This document shows, piece after piece, positions 10,501-20,461 of a stretch of 64,000 nt of DNA; the stretch's first letter is position 1; each line of letters starts with the position of its first letter. Source of the stretch: Proteromonas lacertae (taxonomy: Eukaryota; Sar; Bigyra; Opalinata; Proteromonadidae); NCBI GenBank assembly GCA_002245135.1, contig NGBS01000329.1, forward strand, positions 1 through 64,000. Reading direction: 5' to 3'. The notes below the pieces were generated by a model, which searched no databases, had not been told where the DNA came from, and saw only the letters and a program-made list of their open reading frames with translations. The position numbers were made by a program, and so were the translations under genes.

Positions 10501-10694
10501 CTCACAGTGTATCAATTTGGACTCATATCTTAGATGATAAGAATATAAATGAATTCCGAAATGATCGATATGTTCGAACTGAAGAGAGTTTAAGACCAAG
10601 TTGTCATATGCGTCATATGAGATTATGGGAAGAATATTTTTGTCGAAATGATGTCGATTATTTACCAGAAATGATAAACAAATATTACTATTAG
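7548..10694 (+). CDS. TBC-PDZ-GRAM-myotubularin phosphatase-like protein, copy B
   Basis: A 1,048-residue intron-free paralogue of copy A, with the same order: TBC-like (about 25-290), PDZ-like, GRAM-like, Gln-rich linker, myotubularin catalytic domain with HCSDGWDRTSQ. The first 105 or so residues are only similar to copy A (MADSCDFWSSLTDD against MTQVSYWKGLIDSE), apart from a conserved island FWKWCTSEVIDQLQKETDE. Everything after YYTGQ is identical in protein sequence. The TBC fingers are absent here too: the first finger region reads IDHDIGSL, without Arg. The contrast between a diverged 5' end and an identical remainder points to gene conversion rather than simple recent duplication. Expected role: 3-phosphoinositide phosphatase on endosomal membranes, with the N-terminal parts probably for targeting. 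Confidence 0.9.
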   Translation: MADSCDFWSSLTDDIQSHTEDILNNLKTSSVPEDSRSSFWKWCTSEVIDQLQKETDEPYPELKSNIEELPKDLVTDIDHDIGSLPEENREPVKNILSAYNIRKPTSYYTGQNFLVNYLYTVLKDENDTFWLFTALMEKVLIHNAEFDIYGYNTDIRILDSFAAEQLQKLKSHLEDIDNKLCELVCSSYVSVFTYKVPIEVSHIIMDFLLCSIKISVYTECIPDIVLMGSALCILKDFENKLSKKDKIKSMIECLYDGIEEMKVDEFRSKLIPLCLSIKKSRFEAFREKHAVTLRGEYDQLNRSLWSGNTINFGDNSLGITLGIDQGNCIVSRFKRNSDGSPGLCERSGLVGLKSVIVSLNGKDLKSNLSLKEVVKKIKKAERPLNVTFQTANAVAHKRASSHDKNVSYIKDNYYPEYLYDKESVDVVEECTYLSISEKNSFTTVNETLVSGQLFISNYRLIFHTYPTATSALKKAQSMRNILEKAPSSPCKTETSTTNEGSEENVENIINIDELSDIKSTATTTPNTNLRRASSFNGIDVDELSNTNSTPPPSLQQQQSQQSQQQSNNSNEDNHDIQIPLLMIHNYEDIPPYTIRIRTKNYQFYEFSFRKSKAVNNVTKYIDKKAFPKNSIKNTFAFREGSKDSYKDSEIDGWAIYDAGLDYDRLGLLNCPKLRFVVQGYDISPSYPMRFLTSASINDRELDQICKYRSSNRIPVPVWRHPITNAILCRSAQPNTGLQNKRSSSDEKLLPLLASCCECRKDKYYVVDARSQIAAFGNRSMGKGTENPAFYPGMNMYFMNIANIHGARESLYKMMDLYYNKQVRGDDETFTKRLNDAGWLQQVRSVMCSLVRCVEILEDEGCSVFSHCSDGWDRTSQMVCGTELLLDPYYRTIRGFCEVIEKEWCSFGHNFARRHGMNNGDFNDSKRSPVFLLFMDVLYQILYQYPCAFEFNTKLLLFLADNVYSGRFGTFMFNSERERVENEAATHSVSIWTHILDDKNINEFRNDRYVRTEESLRPSCHMRHMRLWEEYFCRNDVDYLPEMINKYYY

Positions 10695-10927
10695 AATATA
10701 AATATAAATATATATTATTCTTATTCTTATAATGATTTTAATATTATATAATATTATTGTTTATATTTTGTTGTTTTTTGTGTATTTTATGATTAATACA
10801 TCTGATATTACTTTTTTATACTCAATATACAGTTTATAATGATGATAAAATTTTAAAATAAGTTGTATTTTAATATTCTCATAAATATAATAGATTTGAG
10901 TAAATAAAATTGATGTTATAAACTGTT
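7863..10927 (-). repeat. Inverted repeat, right inner arm (3,065 bp)
   Basis: Mate of 4048-7112, separated by a 750-bp unique centre (7113-7862) that holds the diverged gene starts and the shared promoter. The arm continues outward as a slightly less similar block to 11,136. It carries the uninterrupted version of the hAT target site at 10,920-10,927. Confidence 0.93.
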
Positions 10928-11136
10928 TAATGAGAAAATGATAATAATTCTATTGATGTGTATTTCCATACTAATTCAGCATATGGATATAATGAAGAAG
11001 GTAAATCTTTTACAAGTAAAACAGGAGATGAATCATTATGACTTATCCAAAATTCTCTTTTATTCATATCAACAATCATTTCATAACTTGAACCATCTCC
11101 ACAATTATTGAAATTTGGATTTGAAGTAACAACTGT
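10920..11136 (-). repeat. Outer part of the inverted repeat, right arm, with empty hAT site
   Basis: This is the reverse complement of 1452-1667. AAACTGTT at 10,920-10,927 is the single, unoccupied copy of the hAT target. Similarity ends at 11,136, about 70 bp before the ABC transporter stop codon. Confidence 0.85.
10927..11136 (-). pseudogene. SPRY-like gene fragment with intact frame
   Basis: On the minus strand this fragment reads in one frame from the arm boundary to a TAA at 10,927-10,929. Recognisable phrases are NFNNCGDGSSYEMIVD, REFWISHNDSSPVLLVKD and LYPYAELVWKY. It is the 3' end of the same gene seen broken at 815-1659, carried along in the duplication and cut off at 11,136. It lacks a start and the N-terminal half of the domain, so it is a truncated relic. 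Its value is as a reference, because it lacks the 1-nt deletion seen in the left copy. Confidence 0.7.
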
Positions 11137-11207
11137 GATAAATTAATTAAATATGAGAATTACAAAAAATAAATATAAATAGCTAAATTATGGCTTTTTA
11201 GGTTTAT

Positions 11208-14200
11208 TTAATGAGCTTTTCTATATTCTTCTAACAATTTATGATATAAACTGCTGTAATCATTTTCTAGTATTATGGGATTATCATATTCTATCAAATT
11301 ACCTTTATCCATCACCATCACTTTATCACTCTCTAAGATTGTATTAAGTCGATGAGCAACTGTCAATACTGTTCTATCTTTGAAATGATTGGTTATTGTA
11401 TCTTGAATTAAACTATCTGTTTTTATATCAATTGAAGAAGTAGCTTCATCCATTACTATTATCCTACATTTTCTTATCATTGCTCTTGCTATACATAATA
11501 GTTGTTGTTGACCTAAACTCAAATTACTTCCTTTTTCTAACACTTCACTTTCTAATCCACCCATTTCATTAATTAACTCTTTTATATGACAACTTTCTAA
11601 AATATTCCATATTTCAACATCATCATATTTTCGAAATGGATCTATATTATCTCTTATTGTTCCACTAAATAAGATTGGTTCTTGAGGAATTACGGAGATT
11701 TCTTCTCTCAAATAAGGAATTGGGATTTCTTTGATATTTATATTGTCAATTTTTATTTCACCTTCTTCATAATCCACTATTCTTAATAAAGCTAATAATA
11801 ATGAACTTTTACCACTTCCTGTTCTACCTACAATACCTATTTTATCTTCACCCTTTATTTCACAACTCAATCTCTTTAAAACTGGTTCTAATTCTGGTCT
11901 ATATCTCATTGTTAAATTGTCTATTTTTATATTTCCTTTATTTGGCCAATCTTTCACAAATTTTTCATTTTCATTATTTTCATATTCTTTTTCAATAATT
12001 GAATATTCTTTTACTCTTTCTACCGATACAACATTTGTTTCTAAATCACTTGCTTGTCTTACCATCCAGTTCAAAGACTATTAATATAATATTTAATGTA
12101 ATATGCTTATACTTGAGTTATATCTAATGCATATGATAATGATAATGCAGCTATTTTAGTAAAATCAGCATTTCCATGTTTAAATACAGACAATAATGAA
12201 GCAAATAACACAATACAAGCACCTGTAAATTCTAACCTTATGCCCAACCAATTATTTGCAGTAAATATAACATAATAAGCAGATAAATTGTTGTTTACTT
12301 TATTTTCGTTTTCCTTAATAAATCTTTTTTGATCTTTATATGCTCTAATTGTTGAAACTCCTGTTAAACTCTCAGAAAAATGTGAAAATATTGGTGAATT
12401 ACTTATAGATTCAAGTCTTTTTATTTCTCTTGAACTTCTTAAGTAATATTCTTGTGTATAATGATAAAAAACATAAATTGGAATTATCACTAAACCAAAC
12501 CAAGGTGTAGCATATATAATTATTAATAAAGAAGTTGTCACTTCAGCAAATGCTTCAAAATATTGATCAAATGTAGATGGTAGTGTTTGATCAATTGTAT
12601 CAATATCTTTGCTAAACCTATTCAATATTCTACCCATTGGAGTTGTATCAAAGAATGTCATTTTACAATATATCAAATTCTCCAATAAATTTTTATGAAG
12701 CCTTTTTCCAGAAGTAATTGCTTTATAGTTTAAAACAATCATTCTAAAAAACACTGAGAAATTGTAAATTATTGATATAACAAAGTATATTAATGCATAA
12801 AATGCATTTGTACTTTTTGGCTTTGCTTTTTCCATTTCAGATGACCATTCTGATAATAAGAATCCATCACTTAACAATATACATTCTGATATTAGATACA
12901 ATGAGATAATAATCATAATAATTGAATATATATAACAATTATGATGATGATTATCACTTTCAAAATATGATTTATAAACATTCCAGTCAACTTTTCCAAC
13001 AGACTTTTCTTCTTTTTTAATCAATTCATTTTTATTTTCATTCTCTTTTCCTATTCTTATTTCATCTATATCATCAATTGTTAAAGGAATACTATGACTT
13101 TCTTCATAACGATTTTCAATTCTTTCTTTTTCTTCATTACTATTGTTCTTCTTATGTAATTCATCAATAAATGATTTAAATAGAATTGAATCTCTCATTA
13201 ATTCTTCATAACTTCCTTCTTCCACAATCTTATTTTCATTTAATACTATTATTCTATCAACTTCATTCAAATATTCAACAGCATTTGTGACTATTAATAC
13301 TATTTTATTCTTCAATCCTTTCTTTATTGCATTTTTGAATATATGTTTACCAACATGAACATCTACAGCACTTAATATATCATCTAATAAATAAATATCA
13401 CTATCACTGTATAATGCTCTGGCTAAACTAATTCTAGCTCTTTGACCACCACTTAAATTAATACCCTTTTCACCTATTTCAGTTAGATCTTTTGATTGAA
13501 GTATTTCTAAATCTGGAACTAAAGCACAATCATATAACACTTCTTTATACTTTCTTTCAACGAATTTCTTACCAAATAGAATGTTATTCCTTAAAGAAGT
13601 ATTTTGAATGAATGGAGTTTGTGATGAATAAGCTATTTTTCCATTGTAATTTATACTTCCATCAATCAATTTTATATCTCCTAATAATGTTTGTAAAAAT
13701 GAACTTTTACCACTTCCAACTCCACCTATGATTGCTATTAATTCTGGTTTATCAACAGTAAAATTTATATTTTTCAATGAAAATGCATTATTAGCAGTTG
13801 TTGCTAATGATATTTCATTATTTTTTTCTTCATTATTTCTTTCCCATTCAAAATAGCCATCTTTTATCTGAATAAGTGGTTTTAGACTATTAATTGATTC
13901 AGGAATTGGTATTATTTCTTCACATTCCAGGAATTGTTGTATTCTTCTAATAGACACTAATGCTTCTGATATGTTATTCAAAACTTCAGGTAAAACAGCT
14001 AAAGGAGCTTGAATGACTGTAAACAATGAGAAACTAGTAAAAGCTTTAGCTACAGTTAATTTGTTATTAAATAATAATGTAAACATGCTATATGATACAA
14101 CTCCAACTAAAACTGGAGTACCACACCAAATACAACCACAAATACTTTCAAATAAATAATACATTAATAAATATGACACTTCTTTTATTCTTATTTTATT

Positions 14201-15181
14201 TATTTTATTGATGAAATTCTTTTCCCAAACCTGTAGTTTGATAATTTTAATACCATTTAACACTTCATTGATTGATTTAATCCTTTCATCTTTCATTTTC
14301 ATTATTTTGACTTGAAAATGTTGCTGAAATTTCGATATTAAACCACTTAAAGGAATCATGAAAACAATCACTAATACTCCACCAAATGACGAAAATTCTA
14401 ATTGCATATATAACAATATAATCGAAATAATAATCTGAAATGGAGTGCTCCAAATCAATTGTAAATTTTCAGTTAACTTTTGTAGTTTTAAACTATCTAC
14501 AGACATTATATTGTTAATTTCTCCACTTGTATATTTCGATCTTGATGATGTACTTAAACGAAGAGATTTTTCGTAAACACTTGTTATTACAGATGATCTT
14601 AGCAGCATTCCTACTCTACAACAATTGAAATAATAATGACGAAGACAGATACTTTGTATTAACGAACAGATAAATAATATTATACATATAACTATACCAT
14701 ATGACTATTAAATCAGAATTTAGTATTATACTAATGGTTTATTAGGTGTATCCATAAAATTAATAATTAAATATAATGATATAGGATTTACAAATATCAG
14801 AATATCATGAATTAATTTCAAAATTCCAGCAAATATGTAATCTTTCTTAAAAGCACTCCATAAAGCTTTTAGAAGTGATGGTCTATTTTTATAAAATGAA
14901 GTAGATATACTTTTTATTCCTTTGTTCTTCACTCCATGCTTTTTGAAAAGCTAATTTCAACCCACTTGCACAGTCTTCATTTCTATAGTATTTAAATATT
15001 TTAAATACCTCAATCGAGGCAAGTTTTCAAACTCAAGAGGTTTTTCTTGACCTTCTTTGAGTAATGGTTTAATCCAAGAGAAGAAGAGTTTAGAAAAGAA
15101 ATTGGCTTTAGATTCATCAACAATCGAGCTATTAATTATAATTATAATTAACAATAACTACCTGCTTTCCTCTTTATTCAT
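11208..15181 (-). CDS. ABCC/MRP-type ABC transporter (about 1,270 aa, 6 exons)
   Basis: A full-length two-half ABC exporter. The start ATG at 15,181 encodes MNKEESS before a 33-nt intron. Four more introns (26, 28, 27 and 35 nt, all starting GTAT and ending TAG) restore the frame exactly; across them the MRP linker motif LPRLR|NEDCAS and the AFQKAWSEEQRNKK|PSLLKAL block are rebuilt. The first nucleotide-binding domain has Walker A GGVGSGKSS, signature LSGGQRARIS and Walker B IYLLDD. The second has GRTGSGKSS, LSLGQQQLL and IIVMDEATSS. The Asp in place of Glu after Walker B in the first domain is typical of ABCC proteins, whose first site is weakly hydrolytic. Expected role: ATP-driven export of organic anions or glutathione conjugates across plasma or vacuolar membrane. 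No long TMD0 is visible, so it is a short-form MRP. Confidence 0.93.
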
Positions 15182-15423
15182 TTTTGAAACACAATTAAAA
15201 ATTTTGTTTTATTTTTTGTAAAGTCTATACAAATGTAAAATAAATAAAATTTCATTTCACTCATAAGCTTTATAGAAAATAGGAATGAATATTTGAAGTC
15301 TATAATACTAATCTCAAGAATAGATTTGAACTAAAGGCAGTAATTGTTTTAAAGCGATTATAGTCTTTATTTTACACCCAAGTAATATAAGATATACAAC
15401 AAATAATATAGAAAGTAAACTTT

Positions 15424-16073
15424 TTAAAAATTACCAGCTAAACGGCATTGTTCAAATGCATCCTTATAAAACTGACATACTTGAATATCATTAGGATTTT
15501 CATTAATACATTTCCATAACTCTCTTTCTTTTTCAAAACAGGGATTTTGAGAATTCATAGTATTTGCTGGAATTGGCCCATTATCTTCATATTGTTGTGG
15601 TTGTTGATATTGCTGTTGTTGTGGTTCTGAATCTTTATCATGTGAAAATGCACCAACTATTCCTCCTACAGCTCTAAATAAGTATAAATTTTTATGAATA
15701 ATACGCTTGACCTGCTGCCATACCCATTCCTAAGCCTAAACCTGAAGCAGCTGATCCAACTATTGTTTGGCCTAACCCTGGTCCTCTCATTTCTACTACA
15801 TGATGAGTCTCATTTGATGAGGATGTTGATGGTTTAGCTGCTTGTGGTTTTGATACTGGAACTGATGCTGAGCTGTGTCTAAATATTATTAATGCCATTA
15901 ACATACGCTGCATTTGGTGCTGTATAAGATGAGTGAGGTCTAGATGAACCACCTCTTGATGATGACCTTCCTCTAGAAGCAGTTCCATAACTTCTGCTTG
16001 AACCAGATCTTGATGAAGATCTACTTCCACTACCCCCACTACTTCTACGTCCACTACTTCCACTTCTTGGCAT
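15424..16073 (-). CDS. CHCH-domain (twin CX9C) protein, CHCHD2/10-like
   Basis: Three exons joined by 28- and 31-nt introns give about 196 residues. The N-terminal third is Ser/Arg/Gly-rich and basic, as expected for a mitochondrial presequence. A hydrophobic Gly/Ala-rich middle follows (QTIVGSAASGLGLGMGMAAG, then AVGGIVGAF). The C-terminus holds a twin CX9C motif: CFEKERELWKC and CQFYKDAFEQC. This layout is that of CHCHD2/CHCHD10/Mix17 proteins, which are oxidised by Mia40 in the intermembrane space. Its presence argues that the organism keeps a mitochondrion or derivative with that import route. The gene is divergent from the glycosyltransferase, with 109 bp between the starts. Confidence 0.88.
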
Positions 16074-16182
16074 TATTTAAGCAAAAAAAGAATATTCGAT
16101 TGTAGAATAAAACGAATATATTTTTTGTTAAGAGAATTACAAAATATATAGTCGTTTTTTTCATATTTCAATTTTAAATGAA

Positions 16183-18193
16183 ATGGCTTTATTCAACTCG
16201 CCCAGAAGGTTTATATCAAAATTATGGTTATGTGTTGCTGTAGTATTCATGATCATATTTTGTATTAATGAATTATTGTTTATTTTACTAGTATTCCAAT
16301 TGCTTATATTTACGAAATCACAACTATCTCAAATGCAAAATCCTGACAATATTCCTAACATAAACAGAGAAGAAGAAAGTGTGGATGATGATAACGTAAT
16401 TATTGATCCAAAGAATATTCCAACAGTAATAGTCCATATTACAACTACAGTTGCTCCAACAGATACATCGAATTTAGTAACAACAATCACTCCATCCTCT
16501 AACTTAACAATGCATAAAATGTCACAACAGAATTTCACAAAATCTTCAAAATTACCTAAAAAATACACAAATTCAGATGTATTAGACAATTTATTAAAAG
16601 AAGTATATGAACCAAATTTCCAACCAATTAAACCGCTAGATTCTTACCAAATAAACCAATACAATCGATCAATATTTATACCAATTAGATATCGTTGTGA
16701 ATTATTAGAAAAGATATTAGATTCATTAGTAAAACAACCACAATTGAAAGATTATGATTTAATTATATCATTAGATGATATTGTTCGAAAATGCGTTTTA
16801 GATCTGATCTTGTCTGATAGATTTTGTCCTTTCATACATGGAATAATATACCATCCAAGACTATATTCATTTATTTTACCAAATAATAGTAATAGTGATA
16901 ATTTTAATAATGAAATTAAACATTTAAATTCACAAATAAAAGAGTATAAATTGGTATGTAAAGAGAATAATAAAAGTGTTATAATTCCCCCAATTCCAAA
17001 GGAATTCATCTCTGAAGAAATAGTGAAAATTGATTATAAGAAAATATCAAAGTATTCCGTGATAGAAAAACATGTTAAATTCATTTTAGATTATTCATTT
17101 TTATATTATAATTATCATTATACAATCGTTTTAGAAGATGATTTATTACCTTCTACAGACTTTTTAAACGTTTTTCTTCAATTAGAACACTTTTTATACC
17201 AAGATCCAACTGTATTCTGTATTTCCGCTTGGAATGATAATGGTAGAAAAGGCCAAGTCTCAAGCCTAACTCGGTTTTATAGGACAAACTATTTACCAGG
17301 TTTGGGTTGGATGACAAATAAAGAGAAATGGTTAGAATTTACCTATGAGTGGCATTCTTCTATTTCCAGTGGTTGGGATCATTATATTCGTGCTCAAATG
17401 AAGGCTAAGAAGGTTGATTGTATATTTCCAGAAGTACCAAGAGTTAAACATATGAAATATGGTGTTAAAGGAACAACTGTAAATAGAAGAATACAGAAAC
17501 TGTTAGATTCGTATGAGTTTTCTAATGGTAATGCAGTATATTTATTATATATATATATATATATTTATTTAGGATATTAATTATGGAAATTTAGATTATT
17601 TATATAATGAGAATTATTTTGATTTTTTCAACGCTTTATTTAACAGTTTAAAGATTATCACCAAAGAAGAAATTGAAACATCCAATAATGGTATTATATT
17701 ATACGGTGGAAGAGAGTTTCGTAAACTATCGAGAAAATTAGGAATTTATACTACTCCTAGAGGTACCTATCAGTATTCAATCATTATACCTGGTACAGTG
17801 AAGGATTTATTCAAACCTAGAAGGAATGAACATGGACCGTACATAATTACCAACAAAATTATGTCACCCTTCTTACCTGTTGAGATGAAATTACTCCCAA
17901 CTAAAGAGATAAAAATAATTGTTGCTAATAGTGACGAGCCATGTGGTACAGCTTGTGAAGGAAGAAGATTGTCCTGTGTGAAAGAATACTTGCAGCTATT
18001 GAATTCATTTCATGTAATGAAGCAATATTTTCCTTGTAATGCAACTGGATTTGAAGTTAGTAAAGATATGCCTAATTTTGTAATTAGTGGAAGGAATAAT
18101 GTTGGTATGTGTCTTATAACAGAAGATTTAGTGTTTAATTGTAATGGTCATAATCCTAAAACTCAAAGATTGTGTCTTTGTACAAAAATATAA
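16183..18193 (+). CDS. GT13-like N-acetylglucosaminyltransferase with MGAT5-type C-terminal domain
   Basis: About 657 residues in two exons; the single intron is 17,536-17,572 (37 nt, TA-rich). The N-terminus carries hydrophobic segments (LWLCVAVVFMIIF and FILLVFQLLIF) fitting a type II Golgi anchor. A Thr/Ser/Pro-rich stem follows. The catalytic region resembles GnT-I/POMGNT1 enzymes: YTIVLEDDLLPS (metal-binding EDD), FCISAWNDNG, YLPGLGWM and GWDHYIRAQ. The last 90 or so residues form a Cys-rich unit (DEPCGTACEGRRLSC ... YFPC ... FNCNGH ... LCLC). Its spacing resembles the C-terminal domain of MGAT5 (GT18), which is unusual on a GT13 fold. Expected role: transfer of GlcNAc to glycoproteins in the Golgi. 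The donor and acceptor cannot be fixed from sequence alone. Confidence 0.85.
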
Positions 18194-18248
18194 ATCATTT
18201 ATAAATTTCGTAATTTAATTATAATATATATTATTCATTATTTTATTA

Positions 18249-18264
18249 ACACACACACACACAC
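18249..18264. repeat. (AC)8 microsatellite
   Basis: A short perfect dinucleotide tract between the convergent ends of the glycosyltransferase and the BTB gene. Confidence 0.9.
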
Positions 18265-18293
18265 AAATACATATCAGTATATTCATTATAAAT

Positions 18294-19861
18294 CTACTTT
18301 CTTGGAATTATTTTATTTAATTTTGGACAATGAGCTGATCCTTTTAATCCTTCTAATGATTTAATAGCAGTAGCAGTTAATGTCTTTTCATTCTGTAAAT
18401 CAATAGTAGTTAATGACAATAAATCATCATTGCTCAATACTTCAACTAAACTATCACATTCTTCATCACTCATATTACCATACAATACAATCTCTTCTAA
18501 ATTAGGCATAATATAGAATGTATTAATCATCTTAGTATAATCTCTTTCTCTACATGGGAAATAAATTTGAACTTTCTTAATATCACTTAATAATTTATAA
18601 CCACAGAATTGTTCCTTCTTCAATATATATTGCCAATTAGCCATAGCATGATCATAATAAGGTAATTCAGGACATGTATATACATGACTATATTCACGTG
18701 CAACTGGTACATATTCAGGATTTGGTTTACTATTCTTTATTGATTCTACTTCTGCTTTTAATAATGGAACATTAGCACAGAATTTCTGAATACATGGATC
18801 AGTAACTACCATCCAGTTAATCATATGTGCTAATATTTTAATTTGTTGATCTATTGTTGCTTTATCTGCTTTTACAGTTTCTAATTGGAATTTATACCAT
18901 TCTCCTATTAAATATGCATATACATCTTCATTTGGAATGTAGTTTTCCCAATCAGATATTTCTTCAGAAATCGTCTTTTCTACACCAAGTGAATGAACAT
19001 AATCAGTCTTTAAAATAACATCCTTTAATAATTGATAGGATAATATTGGAGCTTCACATTTCAAAAATGCTGAATTCACTTTAACTCTCCTTGTATTTGG
19101 AATTGTTCTTTCTTCATCAACCCATTTACCGAATAACCATTGTTTCACTACTGGAGAGTATTTTTGATATACTGGAGAGGAGATAATAGTCCATAAGTCA
19201 CTCATTTTATCTATACATCTTCTATCACTGCTTAAATTATCTAATGCGAATTGGTCCTGTTGGTAATAAGAAATTGTCTTTATCATCTCTTTTACCAATG
19301 TAATATTCAATACAGACATTTTCTAAATGGACTAAACCAAATTGTGAGGCTGCCATTAGTAAGTCATAGACGTTGTATTTATTGATTTCGATTTCTGCGT
19401 AATGTAAATATCTTACAATCAATTCAATGATCTTAGAGGATTGTGACACTTTGATTTCATCGGATTTATCGAATTGTGTGTTGAAGTATTTTGATCTTAA
19501 ACACATTGGGAATTTAAGACCTTGGAATGACTTACCATCTCCAGCAATGATTGTGACAGTTGGCTTGGATTGGAATTCTTCAGTATTAAGAAGACTAATA
19601 CATAATATATAATCAGATATACCCTTCTTTTGGTAATTCTATTTGAAAGTTAAATGTTCCACTGCATTGATTGGCGGCAGCTTTCAAGCTCATGAATTTG
19701 CTTCTTCTTTGCTCTGCATACTATAAAAATGTAAAAATACTGATAGCTTGTGCATCTGGTGAATAATCTCTTATTGCTGGCTCAGCACCTGGTCTACTGA
19801 TCAATGTCACAGTATGCTGATCATTGAATGGTGGAATTAATAAAGCAGGTGTGTTAGACAT
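18294..19861 (-). CDS. BTB/BACK-type protein of a protist family
   Basis: The ATG at 19,861 opens MSNTPALLIPPFND. Short introns near 19,718-19,737 (20 nt) and 19,590-19,617 (28 nt) lead into a BTB-like segment: VTIIAGDGKSFQG, LRSKYFNTQF, ELIVRYLHYAEI, DLLMAASQFGLVHLENVC. The C-terminal 300 residues are helical with Trp-rich phrases (DLWTIISSPVYQK, VVKQWLFGKWV) and end in leucine-rich-like stretches (LEEIVLYGNMSDEECDSL). Near 19,245-19,300 the frame must change. This could be a 55-nt intron from the GTAAAAG to the CATTAG there, or a frameshift; I cannot decide. BTB proteins usually serve as substrate adaptors for Cul3 ligases, but no direct evidence exists here. About 490 residues in total. 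Confidence 0.65.
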
Positions 19862-20461
19862 GATAAAAAATGAGTTGATGTAAATATGAAGATTTCCTAT
19901 TTAAATGTATAGAGAAAAGGCGGGATAGACTTTTTATGTAAATTTATGCGAATTATACATGAATATAGCATTTTGAAAGCTGTTATTGTATATTAGGCAT
20001 ATTTAGAGGTATTGCAAGTATTTCAATAAAAATCCAAATTTTTACATTAATGTCTTCTATTCGCTATTTTATGAGTTATTTTATTATTATTTATCACTTA
20101 CAGTGCAATAGTCTACTTTTTAATGTATCACGATGAACTGAAGTACGATATCTCAATCCTTCTAATATTCTATTTAAGATAGATCTTATAATCAATCATT
20201 GTAGATGATTTTCAAAACATCCAATACCATTAAAACAAATAATATTCTTTGCAGTTTGAAATAGTTAGTAATGAATAATTGAATAATCAAAATTAACCAA
20301 AATGATGAAAAAAGTATCTAATACAATTATAGTTAAATTACTAGTCTTTTTGATTTGGTCTTTAATATCAGTTGAATATAAAAAAAAGTTATCGTTTTGT
20401 AACTGACGTGTTTTAAAATCCTCTTTATATGCTTTGTTTATAAACTATTTTTTTTTTCTAT
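19862..20461. other. 600-bp region without an assignable gene
   Basis: AT-rich sequence between divergent genes. It contains a 34-codon open frame at 20,303-20,407 whose N-terminus looks hydrophobic (KLLVFLIWSLISV), but nothing supports it as a gene. No tRNA fold, repeat family or transposon end was seen. It probably holds the promoters of both neighbours. Confidence 0.4.

Noticed and set aside
17541-17575. TA-rich microsatellite as a separate repeat
   Set aside because: It lies inside the 37-nt intron of the glycosyltransferase gene and needs no other explanation.
20303-20407. 34-codon open frame with a signal-like N-terminus
   Set aside because: Too short, no neighbours in frame, and the composition fits chance in AT-rich DNA.
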